This document shows, one piece after another, positions 62,878-64,000 of a stretch of DNA of 64,000 bases. Numbering within the stretch: the stretch's first letter is position 1; every line of letters begins with the position of its first letter. Source of the stretch: Paragemmobacter straminiformis (GTDB lineage Bacteria > Pseudomonadota > Alphaproteobacteria > Rhodobacterales > Rhodobacteraceae); contig NZ_JACLQD010000002.1 of the NCBI RefSeq assembly GCF_014243445.1, positions 923,013-987,012 on the forward strand, written 5' to 3'. A program made the position numbers and the translations under genes. Below the pieces are notes generated by a model. The model did no database searches and was not told where the DNA came from. It saw only the letters and a list, made by a program, of their open reading frames with translations.

Positions 62878-63873
62878 ATGTCAGGCAAACCGACCCTCCG
62901 AACCATCTCTGCGGCAAGCGGCTTTGCCGTCACCACCGTCTCGCGCGCGCTCTCGGGTGACGAGAAAATCGCCGAATCCACCCGCCGCGAGGTCAGCCGA
63001 ATCGCGGAGCTGCTCGGCTATGTCCCCGACCGCGCGGCCCAGCGGCTTCGCACGGGGCGGACGAATGTCATCGCATTGGTGCTGTCGCCGCATGAAGAGA
63101 TCATCGGATTTCGCGGCTCGATGATCGCGGGGCTGCAACAGGCTTTTTCGGGCACCTCCTATCACATCGTGATGGCCCCCTATGACGGCGACGCCGACCC
63201 GATGGTTCCCGTGCAGCACATCCTGCGGCACGGGCTAGCCGACGGGATCGTCTTTTCGGGAACCCGCCCCGACGATCCGCGCATCTCCTTCCTGAACGAT
63301 GCGGGCTTTCCCTTCGTCAGCCACGGGCGCACCGACTCGCCGCAGGTCCATGCGTGGTGCGATTACGACAACGACAGTTTCGCCCGTCTTGCCGTGACCC
63401 GTCTGGTCGCACGCGGGCGCAAGTCGCTGCTGCTGATCCCGCCGCAGCCCGACCGGACCTATGCGCGCCACATGCGCGAAGGCTTCTTCGCCGCAGTCGC
63501 CGCGACAGGGGCCGAAGGTCGGATCGACGGCGCGCTCACGCTGGCGACAAAACCCGCCCTGCTGCAAGAGGGGGCCGCAGGTCTTGTGGAACGGCACGGA
63601 ATCGACGGGCTGATCTGTCCGGGAGAGGTTTCCGCGATGGCGGTCCTTGCGGGCCTGCATGACCGTGGCGTGCGGATCGGCACGGATGTGGATGTGATCG
63701 CCAAGCAGACAAGCGAAACCTTCGGCCTCTACCGCCCGCGGATCGACACGATCTACGAAGATATCCGCGCGGCGGGCGAAGCGATGGGCCATCTTCTCTT
63801 GCGCCGCATCGCGGGCGAACCGCCCGAAGGGCTGACCGCGCTGCTTGCCCCCACCGTCAATTTCCGCCAGTGA
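62878..63873 (+). CDS. LacI-family transcriptional repressor
   Basis: A 331-residue regulator. The N-terminal helix-turn-helix and hinge are TLRTISAASGFAVTTVSRALSGDEKIAESTRREV and LLGYVPDRAAQRLRTGRTN. The sugar-binding domain follows (IALVLSPHEEIIGFRG to the end). It is divergent from the glucose-type ABC operon and two matching operator candidates lie between them, so it probably controls that operon and itself. ATG at 62878 is preferred; ATG at 62839 would add 13 residues overlapping an operator. Its stop directly abuts that of the convergent etfA gene. Confidence 0.92.
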   Translation: MSGKPTLRTISAASGFAVTTVSRALSGDEKIAESTRREVSRIAELLGYVPDRAAQRLRTGRTNVIALVLSPHEEIIGFRGSMIAGLQQAFSGTSYHIVMAPYDGDADPMVPVQHILRHGLADGIVFSGTRPDDPRISFLNDAGFPFVSHGRTDSPQVHAWCDYDNDSFARLAVTRLVARGRKSLLLIPPQPDRTYARHMREGFFAAVAATGAEGRIDGALTLATKPALLQEGAAGLVERHGIDGLICPGEVSAMAVLAGLHDRGVRIGTDVDVIAKQTSETFGLYRPRIDTIYEDIRAAGEAMGHLLLRRIAGEPPEGLTALLAPTVNFRQ

Positions 63874-64000
63874 TCACAGCTTCTCGATCATCTCCGGCAC
63901 GGCGGCGAAGATGTCTGCGACCAGCCCGTAATCGGCGACCTGGAAGATCGGGGCTTCCTCGTCCTTGTTGATGGCGACGATGATCTTGCTGTCCTTCATC
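63874..64000 (-). CDS. etfA: Electron transfer flavoprotein alpha subunit, C-terminal fragment
   Basis: The minus strand encodes [19 protein letters not shown], then [22 protein letters not shown] and a stop. This is the conserved C-terminal end of the FAD-binding domain of EtfA. The partner EtfB accepts electrons from acyl-CoA and sarcosine/dimethylglycine dehydrogenases. The rest of the gene lies beyond the right edge. Confidence 0.88.
   Translation of the reverse strand, partial: MKDSKIIVAINKDEEAPIFQVADYGLVADIFAAVPEMIEKL

Overview
The window is about 64 kb of GC-rich alphaproteobacterial chromosome. Gene content and order point to the Rhodobacterales (Rhodobacter/Paracoccus relatives). 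The signs are a ccmABCDG cluster next to Mth938-secF-secD-yajC, a der-bamB-YfgM block, four-subunit sarcosine oxidase, galactitol-dehydrogenase-like and ribitol-dehydrogenase-like enzymes, and the intergenic 'AAATATCCTCGGGG' repeat. This is an inference from recognised proteins; no rRNA or tRNA gene was seen that would place it more exactly. Coding density is very high, and no gap between genes much exceeds 300 bases.

Layout. 1-5.9 kb (minus strand): cytochrome c maturation (ccmG fragment, ccmD, C, B, A), an Mth938-like protein, and the Sec accessory genes secF, secD and yajC. 6.2-20.1 kb: housekeeping and envelope genes: serS, a TspO-like membrane protein, der, bamB, a YfgM-like protein, a large RTX repeat protein, an Atm1-type ABC exporter, a LysM protein, a LOG-family hydrolase, rarD, sodB and a small secreted protein. 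20.4-25.6 kb: the soxBDAG sarcosine oxidase operon. 25.9-30.3 kb (plus strand): ccmI, ruvX, a DUF1289 protein, a chromate transporter and a LysR regulator.

30.3-44.7 kb is a polyol/ketohexose island. On the minus strand are an AraC regulator, a binding-protein-dependent sugar ABC transporter, a sorbitol/xylitol-dehydrogenase-like enzyme, an L-xylulose-reductase-like SDR and a HAD phosphatase. Diverging from it on the plus strand are a tagatose/psicose-3-epimerase-like enzyme, a ROK regulator, a tagatose-kinase-like PfkB kinase, a GatZ-family protein, a ribitol-dehydrogenase-like SDR and a galactitol-dehydrogenase-like SDR. Together they suggest import of hexitols or pentitols, oxidation to ketoses, epimerisation, phosphorylation and entry into fructose 6-phosphate.

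44.9-58.4 kb is the least ordinary part: nine tightly packed, often overlapping plus-strand genes. They are a GT2-like glycosyltransferase, two large glycosyltransferases with long helical N-terminal regions, a small secreted protein, a secreted beta-rich protein, a Stf0-like sulfotransferase, a one-module NRPS (C-A-T-TE plus a helical tail), a phosphopantetheinyl transferase and a GT4-like glycosyltransferase. I read this as one operon making a sulfated glycoconjugate that carries or needs an NRPS-derived amino-acid unit, probably at the cell surface. I recognise no described system with this composition.

58.4-64 kb (mostly minus strand): a second sugar ABC transporter of the glucose/mannose type, its divergent LacI regulator with two matching candidate operators, and the C-terminal end of etfA at the window edge.
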